Part shown: positions 8,493 to 18,566 of the stretch, piece by piece | Position numbering within the stretch: the stretch's first letter is position 1 | Layout: each line of letters starts with the position of its first letter | Assembly (NCBI GenBank): GCA_945861095.1 | Contig: CAMATI010000011.1 | Location: 1-41,167 of the forward strand | DNA length: 41,167 nucleotides | From: Asaia bogorensis | GTDB taxonomy: Bacteria; Pseudomonadota; Alphaproteobacteria; Acetobacterales; Acetobacteraceae | Direction: 5' to 3' | Position numbers and translations under genes: made by a program | Notes under the pieces: generated by a model | What the model saw: the letters and a program-made list of their open reading frames with translations, nothing else | Told to the model about the DNA's origin: nothing | The model's database searches: none

Positions 8493-8847
8493 CGGCCTGA
8501 CTCTTGACACAATCCGCGTCAAAATTCCTCTAAAATCATGTTCGGACGGCTTCCCTGACCGAGATGACGGGTACCAGGCCCGGGCGGACCCCGCGCTGTT
8601 CCAGCACCTTGGCGACGACGCTGCGCTTGCGGATATGGCGCGTCGCGATGTGTGCAATCGATACCAGGCGATCCGGGCGCCTTATCGCGCCTCACGTGCT
8701 CCGGTCGTCACATTCTCGACAGATGTGGCTTATGATGGGGGATGGTAGACCCCTTTGGTTCCGGTTCAACCGGCTCAGGGGACTACCAATGGGACGACCA
8801 ACAGACACTCAGGCCACCGATGAAGGTGGACCAAGCGGGAGGCTACC

Positions 8848-9360
8848 ATCGGTTCGCTCGTCGATATCGTCCTGGAGTTCGTCAGGAACCACCAGGCCTG
8901 GGCCGCGCCCATCGTATTCTTGCTGGCATTCGGCGAGTCGCTCGCCTTCGTGTCGCTGCTGCTGCCGGCTACGGCGATCCTGTTTGCCACCGGCGGGTTG
9001 ATCGGCGCGGCGGGGATCCCGTTCTGGCCGATCTGGACCGCCGCCGCGGTCGGGGCGATCCTGGGCGACTGGGTTTCGTACTGGGTCGGCTTCCGCTACC
9101 ACCGCGAGATCGCCCATATGTGGCCGCTATCCCGCAACCCCCAGATGCTGGAACGGGGAGAAGCGTTCTTCCGGCGTTGGGGCACCGCCAGTGTGTTTTT
9201 CGGCCGATTTTTCGGCCCGCTGCGCTGCGTGATGCCCCTCGTCGCCGGAATCTGTGAGATGCCCCAACTGCCGTTTCAGGTCGCGAACGTCACCTCGGCC
9301 ATCGTCTGGGCGACCGGCATCCTGCTGCCGGGGGCTTTTGGCATGTCCTGGTTGATGTAG
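8848..9360 (+). CDS. DedA-family membrane protein, probable ATC start
   Basis: About 170 residues of a DedA/SNARE-associated inner-membrane protein; family members flip lipids or affect membrane homeostasis. FGESLAFVSLLLPATAIL, GAILGDWVSYWVG and FFGRFFGPLRCVMPLVAG are the conserved DedA blocks (E, GDW-Y-G, R-GR-PxxR). Hydrophobic segments lie near residues 25-45, 50-72 and 142-165. The first conventional in-frame start codon is TTG at 8920, which would cut into the first membrane segment. In-frame coding sequence extends back to 8848, where ATC GGT TCG CTC follows GGGAGG by five bases, giving IGSLVDIVLEFVRNHQAW, a normal DedA start. An upstream TGA at 8821 closes the frame. Confidence 0.8.
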   Translation: MGSLVDIVLEFVRNHQAWAAPIVFLLAFGESLAFVSLLLPATAILFATGGLIGAAGIPFWPIWTAAAVGAILGDWVSYWVGFRYHREIAHMWPLSRNPQMLERGEAFFRRWGTASVFFGRFFGPLRCVMPLVAGICEMPQLPFQVANVTSAIVWATGILLPGAFGMSWLM

Positions 9361-9434
9361 GCGGTCTGGCCCCGCTTGTGCCACGGGAAGCGGGTTCGAC
9401 AACGGCGCCGATCGCGGGTCGCGGTGCGACCGCT

Positions 9435-10640
9435 CTACCCCCAATATTCAGACAGGATCAGCAGCACGCAGACCACCGCGGCACAGGGCGGCACCCAGAT
9501 CGGCACGGTGAAGATGGTGTCCGCCACCTTCTCTCGCCGTCGCTTCACACGCCACAGGGCCAGCGCCACCAAGGTGAAGATGCCCAGGGTCATGGCGTTG
9601 GTCAGCACCAGCAGCTTCTCGAACGGTACGGCCAATGCCGTGACCAGCACGATCCCGCCGGCCAGCAGGGTAGCGGGCGCCGGCGTCTGGGTCCGAGGAT
9701 GCACCCGGGCAAGCACAGCGGGGAGGTTACCCGTGCGGGCCATGCCGTAGAAGAGGCGGGCGAGCATGACGATCTGCACCAGCACCCCGTTCGCCACCGC
9801 GATCGTCCCGACCACCGCGAACATGGCGGCACCGGTGCCACTGAACAGCGCCAGCAACGGCTGTTCTCCGCTGGCACCGCTGACCACCACGGCAAGAGCG
9901 ACGGCGAAATACAGCAGCACGCTGGCGGCAACGGCGCTCAAAATACCCAGCGGCAGGGTGCGACGCGGCTCTTTGACCTCCTCCGCGAGATTGGCGAGGG
10001 TTTCGAAGCCGATGAAGGCAAAGAACGCGATGAAGGCGCCTGACAGCGTCAGTTTCCAGCCATCGATCGTCACCGGCAACAGGTCCGGCATGTGGAAATC
10101 CGAAGCCGAGATCAGACCCATCGCGGTGGCCACGATCAGGCCGGCGATTTCGATGCACCCCATGGTCGCGGCGATGCAGACACTGCTCTGAACGCCGGCC
10201 AGCGCCACGCCGGTGAACAGAACGATCACCCCGGCGATCAGCACGGGTTCCGGCAGCGGCACCAGCACGCCCAGATAATGAGCGGTGCCGCGCGCGATGG
10301 ACGCCGCCGCGACCGCGACCGCCACGGTGATCGCGATACCGGTCGCGTTGGCCAGGCGATCCGATCCGAAACCGTGCCGGACATAGGACACGCCGCCCGA
10401 GGCTTCCGGAAACCGGCTGCCAAGTTCCGCGTAACACAGTCCCGTCAGAGCCGCCGCCACCCCCGCCAGCAGGAACGACACCGGCGCGCTGTCCCCGGCT
10501 CGCGCCATCACCGCGCCGATCGCGACATAGATGCCGGCGCCGACGATGATCCCCAGTCCGTAGAAGATCAGCGGCCACAGGGTCAGAACCCGTCGCAAGG
10601 TCGGGGGGGCCAGTGAATCCGGGCCGGTTTGGTCCACCAT
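9435..10640 (-). CDS. APC-superfamily amino acid/polyamine permease
   Basis: A 401-residue inner-membrane protein with about 12 hydrophobic segments. The opening LTLWPLIFYGLGIIVGAGIYVAIG holds the unwound-helix GxG motif (GAGIY) of APC transporters. SRFPEASGGVSYV is the conserved block after TM2. FFAFIGFETLANLAEEVKEPRRTLPLG is the TM6 / loop signature. The family exchanges or symports amino acids; the substrate is not readable. The gene starts 15 bases after the nucleoside hydrolase stop, so both should be one transcript, an unusual pairing for an amino-acid-type permease. Confidence 0.88.
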   Translation of the reverse strand: MVDQTGPDSLAPPTLRRVLTLWPLIFYGLGIIVGAGIYVAIGAVMARAGDSAPVSFLLAGVAAALTGLCYAELGSRFPEASGGVSYVRHGFGSDRLANATGIAITVAVAVAAASIARGTAHYLGVLVPLPEPVLIAGVIVLFTGVALAGVQSSVCIAATMGCIEIAGLIVATAMGLISASDFHMPDLLPVTIDGWKLTLSGAFIAFFAFIGFETLANLAEEVKEPRRTLPLGILSAVAASVLLYFAVALAVVVSGASGEQPLLALFSGTGAAMFAVVGTIAVANGVLVQIVMLARLFYGMARTGNLPAVLARVHPRTQTPAPATLLAGGIVLVTALAVPFEKLLVLTNAMTLGIFTLVALALWRVKRRREKVADTIFTVPIWVPPCAAVVCVLLILSEYWG

Positions 10641-10655
10641 CGGCTGGTCTCTCCG

Positions 10656-11582
10656 TCAGGGAAGCCGAGCGAACCGTTCGGCCAGCAGGTCGAAGAACCC
10701 GTCCGCATCCAAGGTCTCCAACAGGATGACATTTTGGGGTCGGCCGGTGCGATCCCAGCGGTCCACTAGCGTGCGCCCTCGGCCGGGGCCCGGGCCCAGG
10801 TCCATTTCGGCCGAGCAGGTGCGGGTCGTGAAAAGGTGGGGGCGAATGAGGTAGGCGATGGCGCAGGGGTCATGCAAGGGCGCCCCTGCCCGATCGAGCC
10901 GGCGGGACAGCGGCACGGTGGCCTGGATGTCGCAGACCGCTTGCATGCATCGCCCCGGGCTCGCTGTTCGCAGCGTGGCGAGACGCGCCGGGGTGCACAG
11001 GGCCTGGGCGGTCAGTTCCAGGGTCGCCAGCACGACCGGGCGGCCGCAGGATAGCAGGACGGCCAGGCCCTCCGGGTCGCTCCAGGCGTTGAACTCGGCG
11101 GCGGGGGTGCGGTTGCCCTCGGCCCAGGCGCCGGTCATCAGGACGATCTGGTTTACGTTGGACAGAATGGCCGGCTCGGTCATGATCGCCAGCGCGAGGT
11201 TGGTGGCCGGGCCGATGCCTACCAGGGTGACCGGCTTTGGCGCCTCGCGGACGATGCGGCGGATCGCGTCGGCGGCGATGCCGGGGGCGGGCGGGCTGCC
11301 TTGGGGCAGGATCACGCCGCCGAGACCGTCCTCTCCATGGACTTTGACCTCGCTTTGGAACGCCCCGAGAAGCGGGCGATCGGCGCCCGCGTAAACCGGG
11401 ACGGCGGAATCCGCCAACGCAACCAGAGCCAGTGCGTTGGGCAAGGTGCTGTCGAGACCGACATTGCCGCCGGCGACGGTGACCGCCAGCAGGTCGATCT
11501 CCGCCGGCGAGGCGATGGCCAGCAGCAGCGCGAAGGCATCGTCGGTGCCGGGGTCGCAGTCCAGGATGATGGGTGTGGGCAT
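10656..11582 (-). CDS. Inosine-uridine-preferring nucleoside hydrolase family protein
   Basis: A 308-residue nucleoside N-ribohydrolase, which splits nucleosides to base and ribose in salvage. The N-terminal calcium/ribose-binding cluster DCDPGTDDAFALL is at residues 8-20. VTVAGGNVGLDST follows near residue 34, the family position for substrate contacts. GIGPATNLALAI is near residue 125 and HDPCAIAYLI supplies the C-terminal His/Asp. Substrate preference cannot be predicted. It is the first gene of a two-gene unit with the APC permease, suggesting import of a compound linked to nucleoside or base use. Confidence 0.9.
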   Translation of the reverse strand: MPTPIILDCDPGTDDAFALLLAIASPAEIDLLAVTVAGGNVGLDSTLPNALALVALADSAVPVYAGADRPLLGAFQSEVKVHGEDGLGGVILPQGSPPAPGIAADAIRRIVREAPKPVTLVGIGPATNLALAIMTEPAILSNVNQIVLMTGAWAEGNRTPAAEFNAWSDPEGLAVLLSCGRPVVLATLELTAQALCTPARLATLRTASPGRCMQAVCDIQATVPLSRRLDRAGAPLHDPCAIAYLIRPHLFTTRTCSAEMDLGPGPGRGRTLVDRWDRTGRPQNVILLETLDADGFFDLLAERFARLP

Positions 11583-11757
11583 GCGGGGTCTCCCTGTTCC
11601 CCAGGGGGAGCATTGACGGGCGGTGACTGGATCAGGTCAGTAGCCGGATCCGCGGGTGCTGGCCACCATTGTCCCATTGAGGTGTCCCATCGCGCCATCT
11701 GCCCCGTCTGCTCGGCTTCCTTGCCGGCGGGCAACCAGGCTGGCAGTTTGCCCGTCC

Positions 11758-12321
11758 ATGTCCAGCACCGGCGGCCTTTTCCGTATCACCGTCCCCGGCC
11801 AGCGAGAGGCGCTCGTGCCGCCCGCGCCGGATCGCGTGCGCGCCCTGCGGCGCCATCTGATCGAGGCGATCCGGGACATGGTCGCGGCTCGGAGGCCCGA
11901 GCGGCTGATCCAGCGCCGTAGCGCGGAACCCACTGGACTGACAGCAAACGTCGTGGGTGAAAGCTGTGGCCTCTGCCAGGGGTCGTGCTGCATGGCGGGT
12001 GGCACGCATGCCTTCCTGGACGACCGCACCATGGCCCGGGTGCACAAGGAACGGCCGGAGATGACGGTTCGGCAGGTCATCAGCGCCTATGTCGGCTCGG
12101 TCGCGCCGCTGGCCTATCGCGGTTCATGCCTGTTCCATGGGGCCGCGGGCTGCACGCTGGAACGGCCCCTGCGGGCGGAGTTGTGCAACAGCTACTACTG
12201 CAATGGGTTGTTGGATTTTCTCAAGGCGGACATGGGTGGGGAAACGGCGGTGGAAATTGTGACGCATGCCGGGGAGACGCGGCGGATTGGTGCCAACCTA
12301 GGCAGATCCGAGCTGAACTGA
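11758..12321 (+). CDS. YkgJ-like cysteine-cluster protein
   Basis: A 187-residue protein of unknown function with eight Cys in the order CxxCxxxCC (residues 70-78), C124, C132, C143 and C148. The second half reads CLFHGAAGCTLERPLRAELC, then NSYYC, which fits the YkgJ-type pattern C...C...RP...C..Y.C, a family thought to bind Zn or an Fe-S cluster. The first 60 residues are basic and probably a separate helical region. The ATG at 11758 begins the first plausible protein; the frame is open upstream to 11656, but that part is Pro/Arg-rich and not protein-like. It is divergent from the nucleoside hydrolase unit. Confidence 0.7.
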   Translation: MSSTGGLFRITVPGQREALVPPAPDRVRALRRHLIEAIRDMVAARRPERLIQRRSAEPTGLTANVVGESCGLCQGSCCMAGGTHAFLDDRTMARVHKERPEMTVRQVISAYVGSVAPLAYRGSCLFHGAAGCTLERPLRAELCNSYYCNGLLDFLKADMGGETAVEIVTHAGETRRIGANLGRSELN

Positions 12322-12402
12322 GCGTGTTGGGCGAGGCCACCGGCCAGGAACTGTGATCGAAATACAGTTGGCGTAAATCATAAATGGCCGAAGGGTTTCG
12401 GG

Positions 12403-12687
12403 ATGATCTCGAACGATCGGGACCGGAGGACAGAAGAGTTCGCCGCGGGAAAGACCCACCGAGCGTTTCAGGCGTTTGCGCGGTAGGGATGGAAGCGCCT
12501 CGAAATTTTTGACGCCGCCGACTCGTTTGCCGACCTCGCGGCGCTACCGAGCAACCGATTGGAGGCTTTGAGGGGCGACCGACAGGGCCAATACAGCATT
12601 CGCATCAACATGCAGTGGCGGATATGTTTCGAGTGGCTCCCCGGCGCATCCGGGCCGAGCAACGTAGAGATCGTAGACTATGACTGA
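12403..12687 (+). pseudogene. higB: HigB-family toxin with in-frame stop at codon 28
   Basis: The frame from ATG 12403 to TGA 12685-12687 encodes a full HigB (RelE-like mRNA interferase) of 94 codons. It runs TEEFAAGKTHRAF early, then RLEIFDAADSFADLAALP, NRLEALRGDRQGQYSIRIN, QWRICFEW and the C-terminal NVEIVDYD, all canonical. A TAG at 12484-12486 interrupts it after residue 27; a single C-to-T change from CAG (Gln) would explain it. No frame change is needed, and the region after the stop keeps every conserved block, so the lesion is recent. The intact antitoxin gene follows 18 bases downstream. Confidence 0.88.
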
Positions 12688-12705
12688 GAGCAAGGACCCC
12701 AGACC

Positions 12706-13008
12706 ATGGTTCGGCCTGCCATCCATCCCGGCGAAATCCTCGCCGATGAACTGACGGAACTTGGCATCACCCCGACCGAATTGTCGCGTCAGATCAACAT
12801 GCCGGCCAACCGCATAACGCAGATCATCCATGGCCGGCGGGGCATCACGGGCGACACCGCGTTGCGGCTTGGGCACTGGTTTCAGACCAGCGCCCAATTC
12901 TGGATCAATCTGCAAGCCGCATACGGTTTGCGCCTCGCCCGAGAGCAAGTCGGCCAGGACATCGAGCGCCTTCCCACCCGCCACGGCGCACCAACCCCGG
13001 CGGCCTGA
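12706..13008 (+). CDS. higA: HigA-family antitoxin (Xre-type HTH)
   Basis: A 100-residue DNA-binding antitoxin that normally neutralises HigB and represses the operon. It opens with the family signature RPAIHPGEILADELTELG, followed by the helix-turn-helix TPTELSRQINMPANRITQII at about residues 22-41 and HGRRGITGDTALRLGHWF. The length is standard. The toxin frame just upstream is broken, so the antitoxin is probably an orphan. AGGA lies ten bases before the ATG. Confidence 0.93.
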   Translation: MVRPAIHPGEILADELTELGITPTELSRQINMPANRITQIIHGRRGITGDTALRLGHWFQTSAQFWINLQAAYGLRLAREQVGQDIERLPTRHGAPTPAA

Positions 13009-13037
13009 TCCCTAGGGGTTAACCCCCTTAGGCCGCC
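12999..13037. terminator. Bidirectional hairpin spanning the ends of higA and the oppF-type gene
   Basis: Outer arms GGCGGCCT (12999-13006) and AGGCCGCC (13030-13037) enclose the perfect inner palindrome GGGGTTAACCCC (13015-13026). The structure contains the stop codons of both convergent genes, which end only 19 bases apart. It would form a strong hairpin in either transcript. There is no T-tract. Confidence 0.6.
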
Positions 13038-14034
13038 ATCGGCACCACCTGCCCACCCGGCACGTGATCCAGATGGCACGCCGACACATGCCCATCCCCG
13101 ATCGAGCGCAACTGCGGCTCCTCCGTCTTGCACCGATCGAAGGCGAACGGACACCGCGTATGAAACCGACACCCCGACGGCGGATTGATCGGGCTCGGCA
13201 CGTCGCCGGTCAGGACGATGCGGTCGCGTTTGGCCAGAGGATCCGGCACCGGCACCGCCGACAACAGCGCGCGCGTATAGGGATGGTGCGACGAGGAAAA
13301 CAACGTCCGCCGATCGGCCAGTTCGACGATCTTGCCCAGATACATCACGGCCACGCGATGGGTCAGATGCTCCACCGTTGCCAAATCGTGACTGATGAAC
13401 AGCAGCGCCAAGCCGAGTTCATCCTGCAAATCCACCAGCAGGTTGATGATCTGCGCCTTCACGGACACGTCCAGCGCCGAGACCGCCTCATCGCAGATGA
13501 TCAGGTCCGACCCGGGTGCCAGGGCGCGTGCGATGCCGATCCGCTGGCGCTGGCCACCGGAGAATTCATGTGGGTAGCGGCGGATGGAATCGCGCGGCAG
13601 GCGCACCTTATCCATCAGCGCCTCGACCTTGTCGTCGATATCCCTCTTGCCGCTGGCGAGGCCGAAATTGATCAGCGGTTCGGCCAGGATATCGCGCACC
13701 TTCATGCGCGGGTTCAGGCTGCTGAATGGGTCCTGGAAGACCACCTGCATGCGCCGGCGCATCGGACGCAGCCTGCCCGTGGACATGTTGTCGATCCGTT
13801 CGCCGTCCAACCGCACCTCACCCGACGTGATCGGATACAGCCGCAGGATCGCCTTGCCGACGGTCGACTTGCCGCAGCCGGATTCGCCCACCAGCGACAG
13901 CGTCTCCCCGCGGCGGATGTCGAACGACACACCGTCGACGGCAAAGACATGGCCGGTTACCAGCCCCAGCAGACCACCATGGATCGGGAAGTGCTTCTTG
14001 AGGTCCTTGACCTCCAGCAACGGTGCATCGGTCA

Positions 14035-14035
<1 letters not shown>
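13028..14035 (-). CDS. Oligopeptide/dipeptide ABC transporter ATPase, OppF/DppF type
   Basis: A 335-residue ATPase that drives peptide uptake together with the OppD-type partner. Walker [15 protein letters not shown] is followed by the Q-loop [12 protein letters not shown], the signature [15 protein letters not shown] and Walker [13 protein letters not shown]. The C-terminal oligopeptide-transporter extension shows a [14 protein letters not shown] cysteine motif, which in relatives can hold an Fe-S cluster. The start ATG (14035) overlaps the preceding stop by one base (TAATG), showing translational coupling. It is the last gene of the five-gene transporter operon. Confidence 0.93.
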
Positions 14036-15024
<989 letters not shown>

Positions 15025-15028
15025 CGGT

Positions 15029-15946
15029 CTACAGCCGCTTCGCGAGGCGGGGGTCGAGCGCATCGCGCAGCCCGTCACCCAGCAGGTTAACGGCCAGCAC
15101 GGTGATCGACAGGAAGATCGCCGGGAAGAACACGATATACGGCTTCACCTGCCAAAGTGCTCGGCCTTCGGCCATGATGTTACCCCAGCTTGGAATGATC
15201 GGCGGCGTGCCGGCCCCGATGAAGGACAAGGTCGCTTCCGCGATCATGGCGGACGCGCAGATGAAGGTCGCCTGCACCATCAGCGGTGCCAGCGTGTTCG
15301 GCAGGATATGCTTCCAGATGATCACGTGGGTCCGGGTGCCGGACGCGATCGCCGCTTCGACATAGGGTTGCTCGCGCAGCGACAGCACGACGCCACGGAC
15401 CAGGCGGCAGACGCGGGGGAATTCGGCGATGGTGATGGCGATGATGACGTTCTTCACCGACGCCCGTGTCAGCGCCATCAGCGCGATCGCGAGCAGAATC
15501 GGCGGGATGGACATCAGCCCGTCCATGAACCGCATCACCACCGCGTCCACGCCGCGCATGAAGCCTGCCATCAGACCCAGCGTGGTGCCGATGATCGCGG
15601 CCAATGTGGCAACCGAAAAGCCGACCAGCAGCGACACCTGGGATCCATACAACACGCGGGAATAGACATCGCGCCCCAGCATGTCGGTGCCGAACCAATA
15701 CGTCGCCGATGGTTCACGGGTCCGCCGAGAGGGGGCGAGCGCGGTGGGGTCCTTGGTGCCGAGAAGGGGGGCAAAGATGGCGATGAACACCATGATGGCG
15801 ACCAGGCCACCGCCGATCACGATTGTCGGATGGCGATAGATGAAACCCATGACCTTGCCGCGCTCCTTGGCGGGCGGCAGGACATCGGGCAGCCGAGGGG
15901 CTTCGGTGAAGCTCCCAAGCGCGGGGGACGGGGAGGTGGCGCTCAA
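15029..15946 (-). CDS. Oligopeptide/dipeptide ABC transporter permease, OppC/DppC type
   Basis: A 305-residue inner-membrane permease. After a cytoplasmic N-terminus of about 45 residues comes TM1 ([21 protein letters not shown]) and the family block [22 protein letters not shown]. The coupling-helix motif [21 protein letters not shown] follows near residue 215. About six membrane segments in total, as usual. Its ATG overlaps the end of the DppB-type gene by four bases. It forms the substrate channel with that protein. Confidence 0.93.
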   Translation of the reverse strand: MSATSPSPALGSFTEAPRLPDVLPPAKERGKVMGFIYRHPTIVIGGGLVAIMVFIAIFAPLLGTKDPTALAPSRRTREPSATYWFGTDMLGRDVYSRVLYGSQVSLLVGFSVATLAAIIGTTLGLMAGFMRGVDAVVMRFMDGLMSIPPILLAIALMALTRASVKNVIIAITIAEFPRVCRLVRGVVLSLREQPYVEAAIASGTRTHVIIWKHILPNTLAPLMVQATFICASAMIAEATLSFIGAGTPPIIPSWGNIMAEGRALWQVKPYIVFFPAIFLSITVLAVNLLGDGLRDALDPRLAKRL

Positions 15947-16884
15947 TACCGGATCCTCGGGTCAAAGACAGTGTAGAGAAGGTCAACGATCAGGTTGACC
16001 ACCACGTAGATGAAGCTGAACAGCAGCACGACGCCCTGGATGACCGGATAGTCGCGCCGCAGGATGGCATCGACGGTCAGACGGCCGAGGCCGGGGATGG
16101 CGAAGACGCTCTCGGTTACCACCGCGCCGCCGATCAGGGCGGCGAAGCCGATGCCGACGATGGTGACGATCGGCACCGCCGCGTTCTTCAGCGCGTGCAG
16201 GAACAGAATGCCGCGCTGGCCGACGCCCTTGGCCTTCGCCGTGCGCACATAGTCCTGCGACAGCACGTCCAGCATGGTGGCGCGGGTGATGCGCGCGATC
16301 AGCGCCATGTAGACCAGACCCAATGCCACCGAGGGCAGGATCAAGTTGCGCAGGAACGGCCCAAGCCCCTTGGATATCGAGGTGAACCCCTGCACCGGCA
16401 GCCAGTCCAACTGGAGAGCGAACACGAAGGCCAGCAGATAGCCGATCACGAACACCGGCGTGGAAAACCCAAGCACCGCCGTCATCATCACGGCCCGGTC
16501 GATCAGGGTGCCGTGCTTCCAGGCCGCGATCACGCCCATCGGGATCGCGAAGGACAGCGACAGGGTCAATGTCAGCACCATCAGCGACAACGTCGGCTCG
16601 ATCCGCTGAGAGATCATGTGCGACACGGGCAGGTTGGTGAAGATCGAGTTCCCCAGATCGCCCTGCAACACCGCGAACAGCCAGTCGAAGAAGCGGATGA
16701 CGAAGGGCCGGTCCAGGCCGAGGGATTCGCGAATGCGCTCCACATCGTCCGGCGTGGCCTGATCGCCCGCGATGATCGCCGCCGGGTCCCCGGGCGCGAT
16801 ATACAGCAGGCTGAACACAAAGAGCGCCACGATCAGGATGACCGGGATCGTGGCGAGGATGCGACGGGTCGCGTAGGCAAGCAT
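15943..16884 (-). CDS. Oligopeptide/dipeptide ABC transporter permease, OppB/DppB type
   Basis: A 313-residue inner-membrane permease. The start MLAYATRRILATIPVILIVALFVFSLLY is the classic DppB first helix, followed by APGDPAAIIAG and GLDRPFVIRFFDWL. The EAA-type coupling loop DYVRTAKAKGVGQRGILFLHALKN is near residue 210. It ends [14 protein letters not shown], the typical family C-terminus. It lies 47 bases after the binding-protein gene. Confidence 0.94.
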   Translation of the reverse strand: MLAYATRRILATIPVILIVALFVFSLLYIAPGDPAAIIAGDQATPDDVERIRESLGLDRPFVIRFFDWLFAVLQGDLGNSIFTNLPVSHMISQRIEPTLSLMVLTLTLSLSFAIPMGVIAAWKHGTLIDRAVMMTAVLGFSTPVFVIGYLLAFVFALQLDWLPVQGFTSISKGLGPFLRNLILPSVALGLVYMALIARITRATMLDVLSQDYVRTAKAKGVGQRGILFLHALKNAAVPIVTIVGIGFAALIGGAVVTESVFAIPGLGRLTVDAILRRDYPVIQGVVLLFSFIYVVVNLIVDLLYTVFDPRIRY

Positions 16885-16931
16885 GCGCGCGTTGCTCCGT
16901 TCAGGCCGTCAGGGGACGACAGTGGGTCATG

Positions 16932-18566
16932 TCAGGACTTGCTCACATCCCAGAAGAGCGGGAACGGCGCGGCGACCACCCCCGACAAGGTCTTGCGCCA
17001 AGCCTGGTAGCCCTTGAAGAAGCCGGTCGGCACGTAGACGACGTGTTCCATCGCGGCCTGGTTCAGGGACGCGACGGCCGCTTTCTCCGCCGCCAGATCG
17101 GGCGCGGCGTACCAGGCCCCGATGCGTTCCTGCACCAGATCGGATTTCGGCCAGCCGAACCAGGCGGTGTCGCCGCTGGCATCCAGCGCGATATAGGGCG
17201 CGGGATTCACGCAATCGGCGCCGGCATGCCAAGTGTGGAAAATGTTCCAGCCGCCCTGCGCCGGCGGGTCCTTCTTGGCGCGCCGCTGCCCGACCGTGCC
17301 CCAATCCAGCGCGGCGTATTCCACGTTCATGCCGATACGCTTCAGGGCATCCGCGGTGACATCGCCCTGCGCCTTCAGCACCGCGAGGTCGGTGGCGACC
17401 AGCAAAACGATCGGCTCGCCCTTGTAGCCGGCCTCGGCCAGCAGCTTCTTGGCCAGTTCGTAGTTGCGCGGCCCCTTCAGCGGCCCTCCGCCGGCTTCGG
17501 TGTAAAGTGGCGTGTCCGGCGTGAAATAGCCCGGCAATTGCTTCCACAGGCTGGGATCGTCACCCACCACCGCCTGCATGTAATCGGACTGGCTCACCGC
17601 CAACTGCACGGCACGCCTGGCCCGCACGTCGTTGAACGGCGGGTGCAGATGGTTCAGGCGGAGCGAGCCGATATTGCCCAGCGGATCGGCGATATCGACG
17701 GCGATGTTGGGCGACTTGCGCAGCAGCGGCACCAGGTCGGCGACCGGGGTTTCCCACCAGTCGACCTCCCCCGATTGCAGCGCGGCGGAGGCGGTGGCCG
17801 CGTCCGGCAGGATGTGCCATTCGACCCGGTCCAGCAGCATCCGTTTGCCACCAGCCAGCCAGGACGATTTCTCGGCGCGTGGCACGTAGCCGGCAAAGCG
17901 TTCGAACGCGGCCCGCGAACCGGGGACCCATTCGTCCTTGCGGAACCGCATTGGGCCGGAGCCGACGATTTCCGTGATCTGCTTGAACGGGTCGGTCGCG
18001 GCGATCCGCTCCGGCATGATGAACAGGCAGGGGGTGCTGCTCTTGCCCAGCGCGAACAGCATCTTGGGATAAGGCTGGTTGAGGCGGAAGCGGAAGGTGC
18101 GGTCGTCCACGACTTCCAGCGCATCGAGGCGGCGCTTGATCGGCACGCCCATAGTGGCATCGCGCGACATCCAGCGGTTGATGCTGGCAACCGCATCCTT
18201 GGCGAGGACAGGTTCGTTGTCGTGGAATTTCAGGCCGGGGCGAAGCCGAAAGGTCCAGGTCTTGAAGTCGGGACTGACCTCATGCGCTTCGACCATCTGC
18301 GGCTGGGGTTCGAGCCTGTCGTTCACCCCGTACAGCATGTCCCAGATCATCAGGGAGCCGTTGCGCACGACATATTGCGTGCCCCAGATCGGGTCCAGGT
18401 TGGCGAGGTTTGCCTGCGGCACAAACCGCAGCACCTTGCTATCCGCCCCCTTCGTCCCCCCCTGCGCCAGGCTCGGCGTTGCCAGCCCCACGGAAGCGGC
18501 ACCAGCGACGGCCCCGGCACCGGCCAGTCCGGCCGAACCTTGCAAAAATCCCCGACGATCCAACAC
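16932..18566 (-). CDS. Peptide ABC transporter substrate-binding protein (SBP family 5)
   Basis: A 544-residue periplasmic binding protein of the DppA/OppA group. The N-terminus MLDRRGFLQGSAGLAGAGAV is a Tat-type signal (DRRGFLQ) with cleavage likely after SLAQ near residue 35. The body has the family features: VLRFVPQANLANLDPIWGT at the mature start, SPDFKTWTFRLRPGLKFHD near residue 110, and LNHLHPPFNDVRARRAVQLA near residue 305. It is the first gene of the five-gene operon and supplies specificity. Peptides, opines, glycosides or nickel are all possible ligands for this family. Confidence 0.92.
   Translation of the reverse strand: MLDRRGFLQGSAGLAGAGAVAGAASVGLATPSLAQGGTKGADSKVLRFVPQANLANLDPIWGTQYVVRNGSLMIWDMLYGVNDRLEPQPQMVEAHEVSPDFKTWTFRLRPGLKFHDNEPVLAKDAVASINRWMSRDATMGVPIKRRLDALEVVDDRTFRFRLNQPYPKMLFALGKSSTPCLFIMPERIAATDPFKQITEIVGSGPMRFRKDEWVPGSRAAFERFAGYVPRAEKSSWLAGGKRMLLDRVEWHILPDAATASAALQSGEVDWWETPVADLVPLLRKSPNIAVDIADPLGNIGSLRLNHLHPPFNDVRARRAVQLAVSQSDYMQAVVGDDPSLWKQLPGYFTPDTPLYTEAGGGPLKGPRNYELAKKLLAEAGYKGEPIVLLVATDLAVLKAQGDVTADALKRIGMNVEYAALDWGTVGQRRAKKDPPAQGGWNIFHTWHAGADCVNPAPYIALDASGDTAWFGWPKSDLVQERIGAWYAAPDLAAEKAAVASLNQAAMEHVVYVPTGFFKGYQAWRKTLSGVVAAPFPLFWDVSKS

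Larger units (their letters stand above)
8117..8847. other. Intergenic region with nested repeats and no clear gene
   Basis: This 731-base gap is mostly repeat DNA at 8210-8492 (a palindromic repeat with a second element inserted; see separate entries). Between 8536 and 8691 the minus strand stays open for 51 codons ending at a TGA, with protein-like composition but no start codon and a stop just upstream; it may be a decayed gene fragment. The dedA ribosome binding site lies at the right end. Confidence 0.55.

Noticed and set aside
8536..8691. Open 51-codon minus-strand frame with protein-like residues (RRPDRLVSIAHIATRH...)
   Set aside because: It has no start codon, a TGA just upstream, and no similarity that I recognise. 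It may be a gene remnant, but chance cannot be excluded.
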